NCBI GenBank assembly: GCA_025331565.1
Contig: JAFREQ010000009.1
Coordinates: forward strand, 7,615,501-7,679,500
Length of the DNA stretch: 64,000 nt
Source of the DNA: Holacanthus passer
Lineage: Eukaryota; Chordata; Actinopteri; Pomacanthidae
Reading direction: 5' to 3'
This document shows, piece by piece, positions 53,596 to 64,000 of this stretch. Below the pieces are notes generated by a model, which saw only the letters and a program-made list of their open reading frames with translations, was not told where the DNA came from and made no database searches. The translations under genes were made by a program, and so were the position numbers. Each line of letters begins with the position of its first letter. The stretch's first letter is position 1.

Positions 53596-53617
53596 ACACA
53601 CACACACACACACACAT
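53596..53617. repeat. (CA)n microsatellite
   Basis: Eleven CA units, followed by imperfect purine-pyrimidine alternation to about 53640. Confidence 0.9.
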
Positions 53618-53938
53618 ATATGCACGCGCACACACACGCATGCTGATGCTACTGAGCAGGTGTCAGGTCACAGTGAAAGGGTGGCGTTTGAGCCGCAGGG
53701 TTGCGCAATATCATGCAGAGGAGACAGAAAAGAAAGAATGAGCGTGTTGCATGTAGGCAGAGGCAGAGAGTTAATGTAAGGCAAGAGGCAGAGGAGTCAT
53801 GGTGCTGATTAATGCAAATTTCAAAAGCTCAATAGGTGATATTTGGTGTAGACAGCTGTCTGATGTGAGGAAGCACAGGGGGCTAAAGCAGATCAGTTTG
53901 CTTCCCTTAACAATGTTTTGTTACAGATACTTCATTTT

Positions 53939-54492
53939 TAAAGGGATTGTTTGACATTTGGGGGAAAAAAAATTGCTTTCTTGCTGAGAGTTTGATAGCA
54001 CTACCGTTTTCATACAGTAAATATGACACTGCAGGCAGGAGCCTATCATAAAGTCTGGAAACAGGGGAAACACTCAGCTTTGCAGCTTCGCTCCATCCAA
54101 AGGTAACAAAAGCACCTCTTACTAATTAACATGTTACATCTTGTTTGTGTAATCTATATGAAAACCAAACTCTATAAATGACAAATTGTGGTTTTATGTG
54201 CACAAAGAGTCTGACTGGTTTTGTTAACATAACTGCACGTAAAAACACGACATAACATTTTTGCACTTTTTGTACAGCTTAAACAAGCAAGATATAGCGT
54301 GTTAACATTTAGGGCACTGGTGGAGAGATATTACATTTCCTTGTTTCCAGATTTTATCTTAAACTAAGGCCACGTTCAGACTAATTTTAGCCCCCGTATT
54401 TACTGTACAGACAGAGAATAGTATTGATATTCTCATCTAAATCTTGGCCAGAAACAGAATAAGTGTAATTCCCAAAATGTCAAACAATCCCT
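53939..54492. repeat. Long-TIR repeat element, intergenic copy
   Basis: The left end aagggattgtttgacatttg and the right end caaaatgtcaaacaatccct are inverted repeats of about 20 bp. The internal tctggaaacaggggaaacac, aaggtaacaaaagcacctct, actaattaacatgttac and gacaaattgtggttttatg belong to the family at 40476-41019. Confidence 0.8.
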
Positions 54493-55369
54493 GATTTAAT
54501 AATTTAATTATGATGTGAAAAAAATTTCCTTCATCTTGATTATATGATTTGACAAAAATCCACTTACATCAATACTTAGATATTTTAAAATCTGAGAGCC
54601 CTGAAGAAGTTTTCACGAGTTTACTTTAACATGAACTGACTCAGGTTCAGACTTCTTTAGCGGCTGCCCTGCACATTCCAATGCAGCTGCTGTGGGTTGG
54701 ACAAGCACCAGCTGGAACACACAACATCATGATGTTATGAGAGAATGGACAGGCCACTAAAAAGACAGCTGGCACGGAGGCTGATGCATTTTAATGGACT
54801 GCCAGTGAAGAGCGAGATAATATGTTTGTTGAGGCTGTGACAGAATCGCTGTTTTCGTAATTCGGGGCGACCTGTCAACACGCCAAGATCTCAGTTTTTC
54901 TGTCTGCATGCCTGTACAGCTTTCACTTATCTCTCCCTTTTGAACTTTTCCTGAAGCTACAACCTTTGACAAAAACAGCCCAAATAGATTTGACCAGCCC
55001 TGATTCTTTCCTGAAACATAAAGTCGACTTAAGTCACACTTCAGAAATTTCTTTGAGTTAGTTATCAAAGCCACGCTTGTCCTCGTAAATATAAAACCTC
55101 AATAAAAGCCTTTTAACTGTAACAATAACACAGAGTATATTATATTTCTTGAGTATATTCTTGTCTGGGTCATGCATTCACAATGAGGCAGGTCATTACA
55201 CTAGGTGCACACATTATGAATCAAAATGATCAATTTATAATTTTTGGAAGTATCATCAACAAGCAAAACAGATTCTCAGAGAACAGAACATTTCCAACTT
55301 GCTACAGACAAAATCGCAGAGCCCAACAGAAACATTTAAGTTGTATAAAAAAAACGAAAGAAACCCCCT

Positions 55370-55395
55370 TTTTTTTTTTTTTTTTTTTTTTTTTT
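55370..55395. repeat. Poly-T tract
   Basis: About 26 consecutive T. Confidence 0.9.
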
Positions 55396-56077
55396 ACAGT
55401 ACAAAAATTGGCACAGTATTCTTTAACCAGCGTTGCCGTTGTCCTCCAGACTGGTCGTGTGTCAGAAAGCCGACGGTTCGTAGACCTTACGAGCAGAAAA
55501 CCCTGAGAGAGAGAGAAGACAGACGGAGAGACAGAAAGACAGACAGGGAGAGAAACAGAGACATAGAAATAGAGATGTTACAGTCATTACTCATCCAGCG
55601 AGCAGGGGCTTTGATGGCCAAATGTGAAATTCAAGTGACAATCCACACAGGAACCATCATCTGTGATGCATTATGTTGGTGCTTAATGAGCCATAGTGGC
55701 TATGTAGGGCCCTTGTTTTGCTCTCATGGCAAGGGTATATGAAGTGTCTAATCTTGAATATGCACAAATAACGACGGAAACAAAAACAGAAATGGAACAG
55801 AGCCACTCGCTTTCACTCTAATCTTGTTAGTTTAAAGGCCCTTCTCCATGGGTGTCTATGGTTACCCAAGTGGCTTTCATCTGAAACGAGCGGCGATAGC
55901 ACATCGACGTCGCCAAAAACTACAGGTTGCAGATTGGTATTGGATTTATACAAACGTCTCTCCGAGATAGAGCTGCTCTGGTAATCTCACTGGCTTCCGA
56001 TAAATCTCAATGGGCTGTGCCAAAACACTTTTGGTATAAAATATGAGCCAAGCGTCTGGCAAATTTGAGAGAATCTC

Positions 56078-56081
<4 letters not shown>

Positions 56082-56113
<32 letters not shown>
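56082..56113. repeat. Poly-A tract
   Basis: About 32 consecutive A, the longest homopolymer in the window; no retroposed sequence was recognised beside it. Confidence 0.9.
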
Positions 56114-56115
<2 letters not shown>

Positions 56116-56981
56116 TGAATAAATGAGAAAACACATCATGGATCTTAAGCATCCCACATAGTTCAGGGGTGTTGCAGACGAGACAAGTGATGATGGTGTA
56201 AAATGATTCTGGTTTTGTGTGTTTATGTACACACTAGACATGGCTCCTAAAATCCAGTCAGAGACAAACAGACAAACAATAAACTGAAGGAGGAGGCAAG
56301 AAATTTATATATGAATAAAGGAAGGAAAAATGAAGCTGGTTTCATTTGGTGAATGAGGTGCTACTGTTTTAAACAGAAATATGACTCATGACTCCGAGTC
56401 AGCAGGTTCCCCACATGGCTTAGCAAATTAGCAAAAGGCTAGTGGAGTTACTTGAAAGGTTCTAGGCCTGTGGTCTCAGACTCTAATTACATGGGGACCA
56501 CTGGCCAGGCTGCCGTTTGAACACTCAGCCAGGGATTTTATTCACAGTTGAAATCTTGAGACTGCTGCTACTAAGGCAGACAATCCTGTTTTAATACACA
56601 TAATTAAAATCTGAAAAATTTGAAGCCCACAAGAGCGTTGGACCAGAATTTTGGATTGTCTCCTAAAGCACCACTGAAACACAACAGCCACACAGTTAGG
56701 AACAACTTGCTAAATGTGAAACGTGAAATAAAGAGCCAATCTTTGTGCTCTGATGTTGCAGCCTTCCAACAAAATGAAATCAAAATGGCTGGGGGAATAT
56801 GGAAAAATAAATGTGTGATGTGATATGTGGATGGCTCCATAATACTGTGTTGGGTCTGGTCTCTGGGCCACAAGCTTGAGACCCCTGTTCTAGGTTAACT
56901 AAATTCAATCAGTCTGTCCATCTAACAATATGGCCCAGAGTGAGAGATATATACGCCAACTGGCCAAATCTTTTGTGGGCA

Positions 56982-57243
56982 TTAAAGGGGAAGTCCACCA
57001 ATTTTACACATCAATGTTTGTTCACAGGCCTTGGGGAGGACGACAGCATATCCGAAAAAACTTTGTGTCAGTGTTGGGTTTGACAATGAGTAGTAGCCCA
57101 CACTCCATCTCTACTTGGGGCTACATTGCAGTTGCATTGTGGGTTACTGAGGCATCACATTTTGACAAGAAAGATGCATGGAATAAAAGAGATGAAAAGA
57201 GATTTTTCAGGTTTTGCATCATCAGTCTGACAATGTTATAGGA
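56982..57243. repeat. TTAAAGGGG-type repeat
   Basis: It begins attaaaggggaagtccacca and continues ttttacacatcaatgtttg, like other fish elements of this class (compare 18507). The right end is unclear. Confidence 0.45.
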
Positions 57244-57996
57244 CTGCAATACTAAATCGGCGGAGGTCCAAGAGGATGAAGATGTTCCAGTTTATTTTTA
57301 TTATTTGTCTTATGCCATAGGTCAAATTGTCATGAGAAAGAGACACGTGAGAAAGAAACACGAAACTTGGCCCAATACCTGTGGACAGAATTTCACCAGT
57401 TTAGGTGTGCACACTTTTTCAGTTTCATTCAAATCCAATGATGGGTGGACAAATGACAGAACTTTGAGCGCGCAATTTTTGAAATGTTGCAGGATTTTGT
57501 GATGATGAATCAAGTGTGTGATTGGTCTCAGTCTGTCTTTAAACAGAATGAAACTAGCTCAAGTGACTTCTCTCACCTTTGTGAAGCCTGAAACCCTCTT
57601 GTTGCTGCTCGCGGCTTTAATTTCGGCCAACTGAGCTGCTTTGCTCTGTTGAGCGAAAAAAGGGCTTGAACCCGCAAATTGAGGCTCGCAGCTATATTCG
57701 CTACTAATCCTGGTGACTCTGTGGTCTTCTGTCCAGCACCACCATCCTACAAAAATAATCCCATTCCCAACACTTCATGGCAACAAATCTGGAAGAATTT
57801 TATTAGAATCTAATAGTAATATTTGTGACTCCTTGAGGATGAATCCTACTGTTTCTGGTGAGGACCTGACCCTAACACTTGGAGGTAGGATGGACCTGTC
57901 TTTTCAATGACCCTACGACCTTTCCTCTAGAACAAAAAGGACTGTGTGGATTGTGTCTATCATTAGGAAAAGCTAGAAATTAAAGACATAAAGCCC

Positions 57997-60900
57997 TTAC
58001 TCATCTGAGTCCTTTTTGCTCTCCTCAATGTAGGCAATGGACTCTGAGCGAAGCCGGTTGGTGACCTCATAGGTGCGCAGGGTGACGCCAAAGATGTCCT
58101 CGTGGTAGCGGTTCTCATCCTGGACACGGTGGGATGGTGAACGCGGAGAGAGAAGGGGAGGAGAATGTCAAATAAAAAATGTTTAACAGTGAATGGCAGC
58201 TGATTTCAAAGAAACAGAAAGACATAAGAGAATATATAGACACCTCTCGGAAGGTCTTGGAAGATGTTGTTTGAGCTCTGAACTTTTAGTCACCCTTTTC
58301 CTTCTTTGTAGGGTTAAACACCAGGGATACAGCAGGTGTAACCATCAGCATTAAGTTTAAAATGTGCACATTTTTACTGTCTTTGGAGTTTCCCTTTTCA
58401 GGCATAGCCCACAAATATGCCTCTGAAGCTTTTCTTTATCAACCATTGCAGCGAGGAATGGTGAGGCTTTGCACTGCGATTAAACATTTGTAGATGGACA
58501 GAGATACTGTGTTTAGATGCTTGCAGTTATTGCATTTCACAGATTCACTGAACAGTGGTGAAAAACAACTCTTCAGTTCATTTGTCTTCTACACAGGTAT
58601 TTGTGTTAATAGTAGGCTTGGTGACACATGTCATTATTCTTTTTTTAGCCTTTTTACCTCTGACTTCACAAATGAAAATAAGTCAGCGGGGGTGTTTTTT
58701 TAATCTTTACTTTCAGGTAATACTAGCTCAACATGCTTTCTGTGTTCCCACAGCTCCCTCTGGGACTGCGCCTGATCAACTGGAGGTTGATTGCATGGCT
58801 CAAGGGCACTGCTGCAACAGTGAAGAGCACCTCTCTCCAGCCACTCAGTGGTCAACATCATAGCGACAATGTTGCACACAGAATGGTGTTTCCTTCTCTC
58901 TTACCCGAAGCTTGCTGATGAAGAAGCCAGCATCCTCCAGGCTCATGTTGCCGTGCTGCTTGATGATTTGCTGGACAGTCTTGAGAACATCCCCGGCCAT
59001 TGTAACATCCCCACACACATAGATGTGTCCTCCCTCCTCCCTCAGGCACTGGTACACCGTCTCTGAGAGCTGCTCGCGCAGTGCATCCTGTACATATTTC
59101 TGACAGAGAGAGAGGCAGATGAGTGTGCATGAAGAAGCAAAGTGTGAGAAAGTAGGAAAGGAAAATAATGTGAAAAACAGAGTCAGTAGAGCACTCACAG
59201 ATGGGAATAAAGGAAAAATGAAGTCGAATTTGCTGTAGAGTATGGAATATTTAATTTATATTTTTCCGTACTCTATATTCTTTAAATTTCGTTCCTTTTA
59301 AACTCAGTCATCAACATCATAATAACAGATGATTTATAAGTAATGAGTAATTTATAATAGCAGCAACAAAAGACCAAATAATAAAAGTTTTACCAGATGA
59401 GAAAATCGTCAAATGGAAATGTTTGATGTCAGTTATAGTGAGTGTACCACAGTGGTCTGTACTCAGACTGCTACCCTGTGGTTTTATTGTAAACGCACAC
59501 GAAAGTCCAAAGAGAGTTGTGACGAGCTGACTCTTGTACAGTTCTGGGCAGTTTAGCGTTTGTACCTTTGGTTTGCCGGGTTCTCTGGAATAGGCCGTGT
59601 AGAGCTCCTTGAACACTTCTTTGTTCTTGGCCTGGATGGTCTCCTCCTTGTAGATGTGGTCCACCTCAGACTGCCGACAACCGAACACCAGGATCATGGG
59701 GCACGACTCAATTCCTGAAGGTGACGGGCAGAGTTACTTTGTTGTAGACGTGATAGTCGGCTGTTTTGTGTATTATTGAAATCTCTGACAGGGATTTTCT
59801 CTGAATTACTCAGAGGTGCATTTTAACTAGGAGAATACATTTATCAGCTTCTCCTGGATATTCTTCTAATCAGGCATCAGATTGAAGTTTCTGTCTGCAG
59901 TTTCATGTGCATCAGTGAAAATCCACTGCAAAGCCTCTTTATAAGGTGATAATAAAAACATCTGTAAGGAATGGGAAAAGAACCAACCTTTGTGTTCAAG
60001 GTCATATAGTCTCTGTTGCCAGAAGCTTCTGAACGGGGCAATCCCTGTTCCTGGACCCACCAGGATACAAGGTGCATGGTTGTCTTTGGGAAGTTGGAAT
60101 GATGGTGCACTAAAACAATGCAATAGATAGAATAAGTACAGTGCCACAGTACTGATTCATCCTACGGCACAACATTCCTTAGAAAAGCATTCGGATATTT
60201 ACCCTCGGACAAAACATGGCACCATCTCTCCCTTCTCTATCCTGTTGAGCCACGATGAACACACTCCGTGGTGGATGGGTCCTTCTCCATCTGAAAGGGA
60301 TGATTACCAAGCAAGCACTTTACCTGTTTCTCTTCCCTCCGCCTCCCACTCTCTGTAAGTGCACAACCTAACCAGAAAAGAGTGGCCCTAACACATTTCC
60401 CAAAGCTAGGGCCATTCTTCTCTCTCCCTCTCTCTCTCTCAAAGGAAATTACAGTAATTCAGCTGCTACTTACACAATCATAGTATCATGTTTGCACAAG
60501 TGCACATTACACATGTGAGAGAAATAGTGGTGCTAGAATATGGTAATGTTTGCTGACCACTTGACAGGCTGAGAACATAGATGCTAATAGCAAACGTGGT
60601 CTTGTGATATAAGCACGAAAGCAAACACTAAAACTGAAACCTGAATAACTAATGCATTTTATATGCTGTTCTGACTGGTACACCTACAGTTTTCTCTTAT
60701 TTGTGTTTGCATCCATATCTTTAAATACGATCCGTTTGCAGATAGAGCATCTTCCTGAGGTGTTTCTAGATCTACATTTCTTGTAATTACAGTTGTGGTC
60801 TGGCTGCCCTAAAAAGCAGACTGGCTTTCCAAGATAACTTGCAGTCAATTTTCTTTGAGCGGAGGGTTTTCAGAGAGAGGCTGAGTCATTTGACTTTTCA

Positions 60901-62961
60901 AGTCTTTGCAGCAACCTTGAAAGAGCCACAGCACACTGCCTTTTATCCATGACATAAACTGAACTGAAGCAAACTATATAGACAGGCTATGTGCTTTATG
61001 GAGCGATAGCTTACTGCTCAATACATTTTACTAGAAATCATAGGGTGTGATTGAGTTTATACTGAAATGTCAAGAAGTTGGCCATACGAAATGCCAGGGG
61101 AAAAAAAATAAAGATACCAATTTCAGACTCTCAAAAGCCTAATGGGAGCATTAAAGTTCATCCTTCCAGTCAGCATAAACAACCAGAGCACCTGCAGCAA
61201 CACCCACACAGCTTTAAAATCCTTGGAGAGGATGTTTGCTAATGCTCCGCTTGGTTTAGAGCAACTGAAAAAGAGCCCCAAATGAGCAGTGGGTCCTTAC
61301 CTCTGGCGCGGTAAGAGACCACAGCGACGGTGAGGTGGATCTCTCCCGGGTGCAGGTCTGGGGAGGAGCTGATGGAGTAGTAGCGAGGCTGCAGCAGGGG
61401 CAGCTGGGTGAGCAGCAGAGTGGACGGCATCTGGATGGAGGGGAACTCCTCCAGCACCTCCACCAGCGTCGGGTTGTTGTACCACTTCCACTCCTCGTAC
61501 TCCTGCAAGCCCTGGGGTGTGAGGGAGAAAGGTGGGATAAAAGTACAGGTGGATTTTTATGAACTTTAACTTGTGTCTTTGTGAGTTGGCGAATTGTTGC
61601 CGTCCCAATTAAGAGACCAAAGCAACTGCCACAAAAGACAAGGATGGTTTTATCTTTTAGATCCGTAAACATTTCTGAACTCGAGAGCAGGAGGCAGCCA
61701 CAAGCAGAGCCATTCGCCATTCACTGCCTGGCTGTGTTTGTGTGTCATCGCTGACATTTGGATGTGATGAATCTCGAGCACTACCACCAGGCTGGAAAAC
61801 TTTGATGCTGCATGTTCCCGTCTTTTGCTTTGTTCTCAAGCTGCTAATGAGCGACACAGTGCCCATTAAGAAGCCTGGTGTGGTCTCCATTCTGAGCCTG
61901 GAGCGTTGTTTGAAGCGCCGTATGTACAATTAGCAAAATTGCAATGGCAAAAGTATTTTTGGTCCTGGGTTTTTCAACCTTGATACACAGATGGGGTCAT
62001 GAAACGTTTCAGAGACTGATACAGTTAGTTTCTTTGACATATCATTGGTTCTTTCATGAAACACGAAAACGAAGCCAACATGACAACCTGACTGTTCTCT
62101 AATGCTAGTTATGAGAATCTGCATAAAAAAGACAATTAGAAATGTCTGAGGAAACCTGCTTTAGTCCTGAAATGACCTCGAGGTTCAGCGCATATGAAAA
62201 TAAAAATGATCTGCAGTGCCGATTCTACTGTACCCTTTCTGAATTCAGGAGCCTTCCATCTTTCCCTCTCGCTTCGGTGACAATGATTCGATGTATGAGC
62301 ATATGAGTCACTGCTTGGCCTCAGCCAGCCTTTTCCACACATTGACAAAAATGGAGAGTGAATTGTGGGAGGCACTGCAAGGGGGAATGGCTCTAGGTTA
62401 GAGCGATCAACGGCTTTAATTTGGCGCCAGCTCACTCCTACTGTACGTATTTCCATCAGTGCAAGGTGCATCGAATCGACTTTCAGACGCAGAAAACTGT
62501 CTCCCATATTTTGACAGCAAACATGATGAATGCGTTGGTTCTCATTGTGCCTTAAACACATGGAGACTTTTTATAGTACTCTCTCAAAAGTGATAAAAAC
62601 TGAAGAAATGTCTGCATACATTTGGCTCTGAAATGAAAAAAAAGAGAGAGCATATTTTTGGATATAACCTACGCACATACATTGCAAATCCATCTGGTCA
62701 CGAACCAAATTAAGCACTCAGTGCAGCAGCAGCAGCAGCAGCTCGATAGTTTTAAAGGTCAGTGTTAATGGTAAAGACTAAGTGAATTTACCTTACTGAG
62801 GATCTCTAGTTTCTTTTTCTGTTTGTCATTGGTTGCCAGAGCAGCAAACTGCTGCAGCAGCACAGGGCTCGGTGGTGTGGTGATGTCCAGGAAGTACTGG
62901 AAGGCCTGGTAGATGGTGCAGGGAGGGATGCGAGTCTCATTTGTCCAGTTACTGATTACAC
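57997..62961 (-). CDS. nos1: Neuronal nitric oxide synthase, 3' part (reductase domain)
   Basis: Makes NO from L-arginine; this part passes electrons from NADPH via FAD to FMN and haem. Minus-strand exons: 62961-62792 (enters in phase 1), 61511-61301, 60290-60203, 60109-59988, 59714-59566, 59099-58905 and 58119-57997. All phases match and they encode about 352 residues, the C-terminal quarter. FAD sites: PRYYSISSSPD and HHGVCSSWLNRI. NADPH sites: CILVGPGTGIAPFRSFWQQR, ILVFGCRQSEVDHIY, YSREPGKPK and GGHIYVCGDVTMAGDVL. The tail YHEDIFGVTLRTYEVTNRLR is specific to neuronal NOS. The last exon ends SKKDSDE followed by TAA, but that TAA is inside a good donor (GA|GTAAGG). Mammalian nNOS splices here and adds VFSS from a final exon. 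I did not find such an exon, so either ending is possible. Upstream exons (oxygenase, calmodulin, FMN) are outside the window. Confidence 0.97.
62722..62741. repeat. Short (CAG)n run in a nos1 intron
   Basis: About seven gca/cag units, roughly 50 bp 3' of the nos1 exon that ends at 62792. Confidence 0.9.
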
Positions 62962-62964
62962 CTG

Positions 62965-64000
62965 TAGAAAAGAACAAGGCTCAAGATGCATTCATTCATA
63001 TTTTATATCGACAGTGGACCAAACGACGATGCGCAACATGAAAGGGACATTTGTGACAATACTCCCACAGAGAATTATCATGCAACTCTGTAGTTCCCCT
63101 CAGCTCTACAAAACATTTCAGCCTCTTTTAGCTCTTTGTTTTGTTTTTTCTAGCTTGCATACTCTGATCAACCTTGTTTCCAGGTGCAGCAGATAGACAA
63201 AGTTAGTGACTATCTGGTGAACGCAGTGGAGCATTTACTGCTAAAGTGTGTATTTGGAGTTAGAAACAGAACGCTTTATGAAAGCTAATGCTCTCTTTCT
63301 CTCTTTCAGGCAATTTCTTGAACTTTATATATTTATTTAAAAGGAAGCTTCTCAGTTTATTAACTCCTCAAATGAAGCATCTGTTATCTAATGATATGTC
63401 TTCATGAGTTTTGCATACATTTCCAAACTTCTTTAAACTGACTTGGTTATTATTTCTATATGTGCATAAACAGTTAGTAAATGCTATTACACACTGTATC
63501 ATTTGTTCAAGTTTTAAAAGTAATTATATGTGGCCCAGGCTATGTTGAAAAAGGTCCTTATATTTGATTACAGCTGTGTTATAGTGTGTTATAAACCATT
63601 TATTAAGTCCTGCATCTAAGTGCTACGAGCAGTTAAGCCAAGTTCAAAATCCAAATCCTAGTCTAGTCTGACAGGAGAAAGCACTTTAGCTAGGACAGCA
63701 GCAAGTTTCATAAGTCATTACCAAGAATGGTTTTATTTGTCAAGGTAAAGTTTGATTGAGCACACAGTGTGCAACAACCTTGCTTCACAGTCACAGTGAA
63801 AATCACACTTAAGTCACCCAGTGTCACCACAACTGCCAGTACGCGGCTTCACTGAAAAATTCTGGGCATGGATACCTCGTTAAAGTGTGACTGAGAGACT
63901 GTTTCTTATTCATGTTTTGATTCTGACATCCTGCCCAGATTTCAAACTGCGACCCTCCTGGTTGCACGCCCACGGCATTCGTAAAGTAGCGTGACGTTGC
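62965..64000. other. nos1 intron reaching the window edge
   Basis: The exon at 62961 begins inside a codon, so another exon must lie upstream. None is visible before 64000; the preceding exon should end with the residues before VISNW. Confidence 0.6.

Larger units (their letters stand above)
51700..57990. other. Intergenic DNA between lrrc74b and nos1
   Basis: About 6.3 kb with no supported exon. It holds poly-T/poly-A tracts (52469-52494, 55370-55395, 56082-56113), a (CA)n run (53596-53617), a GA-rich block (55502-55570), a long-TIR element (53939-54492) and a TTAAAGGGG-type repeat (56982-57243). The nos1 3' UTR, and possibly a last small nos1 exon, should lie in its right part. Confidence 0.5.

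Noticed and set aside
56082..56113. Poly-A run as the end of a processed pseudogene
   Set aside because: No coding or UTR-like sequence adjacent to it was recognised on either strand.
1..64000. CRISPR arrays, rRNA genes, phage or bacterial islands
   Set aside because: None is present. The sequence is vertebrate throughout, and the regular short repeats are ordinary microsatellites.

Overview
The window is nuclear DNA from a ray-finned (teleost) fish. Short exons with GT-AG junctions lie in long AT-rich introns, the predicted proteins are orthologues of vertebrate genes, and the dispersed repeats (a Tc1-like transposase relic, TIR elements of perciform type, LINE 3' tails) are typical of teleosts. 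There are no operons, CRISPR arrays or rRNA genes, and I saw no tRNA. Exons were found by reading the minus strand, checking that phases match across junctions and comparing with family sequences known to me; no search was run.

All six genes are on the minus strand. From left to right: (1) a LIF-like IL-6-family cytokine (659-2944, three coding exons); (2) a second cytokine of this family, M17/oncostatin-M-like (5273-7110, three coding exons), whose last exon carries a one-base frame break before helix D; (3) castor1, the cytosolic arginine sensor that restrains GATOR2/mTORC1 (9996-28797, nine exons seen, one junction unresolved); (4) nipsnap1, a mitochondrial protein with a role in mitophagy (30875-37969, ten exons, all phases match, 277 aa); (5) an LRRC74B-like leucine-rich-repeat protein (40015-51695, ten exons, all phases match, 460 aa); (6) the 3' part of nos1, neuronal nitric oxide synthase (57997-62961, seven exons covering the FAD/NADPH reductase half; the rest of the gene lies beyond the right edge).

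The cytokine pair next to castor1, with nipsnap1 and lrrc74b close by, matches human 22q11-q12 (LIF, OSM, CASTOR1, NIPSNAP1, LRRC74B). NOS1 is on human 12q24, so the window spans an old junction between these two linkage groups. The genes do not form one pathway; they are neighbours by descent.

Intergenic and intronic space holds many transposon relics: a near-identical inverted pair that brackets castor1 exons 3-8, three relics of one Tc1-like element, three copies or fragments of a long-TIR family, a 459-bp MITE, a LINE reverse-transcriptase relic and several microsatellites. One microsatellite, (TG)11, abuts the splice acceptor of lrrc74b exon 4. I found no previously undescribed system. 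The points most worth checking are the broken cytokine, the inverted repeats in castor1, the (TG)11 acceptor, and a nos1 stop codon that overlaps a splice donor.
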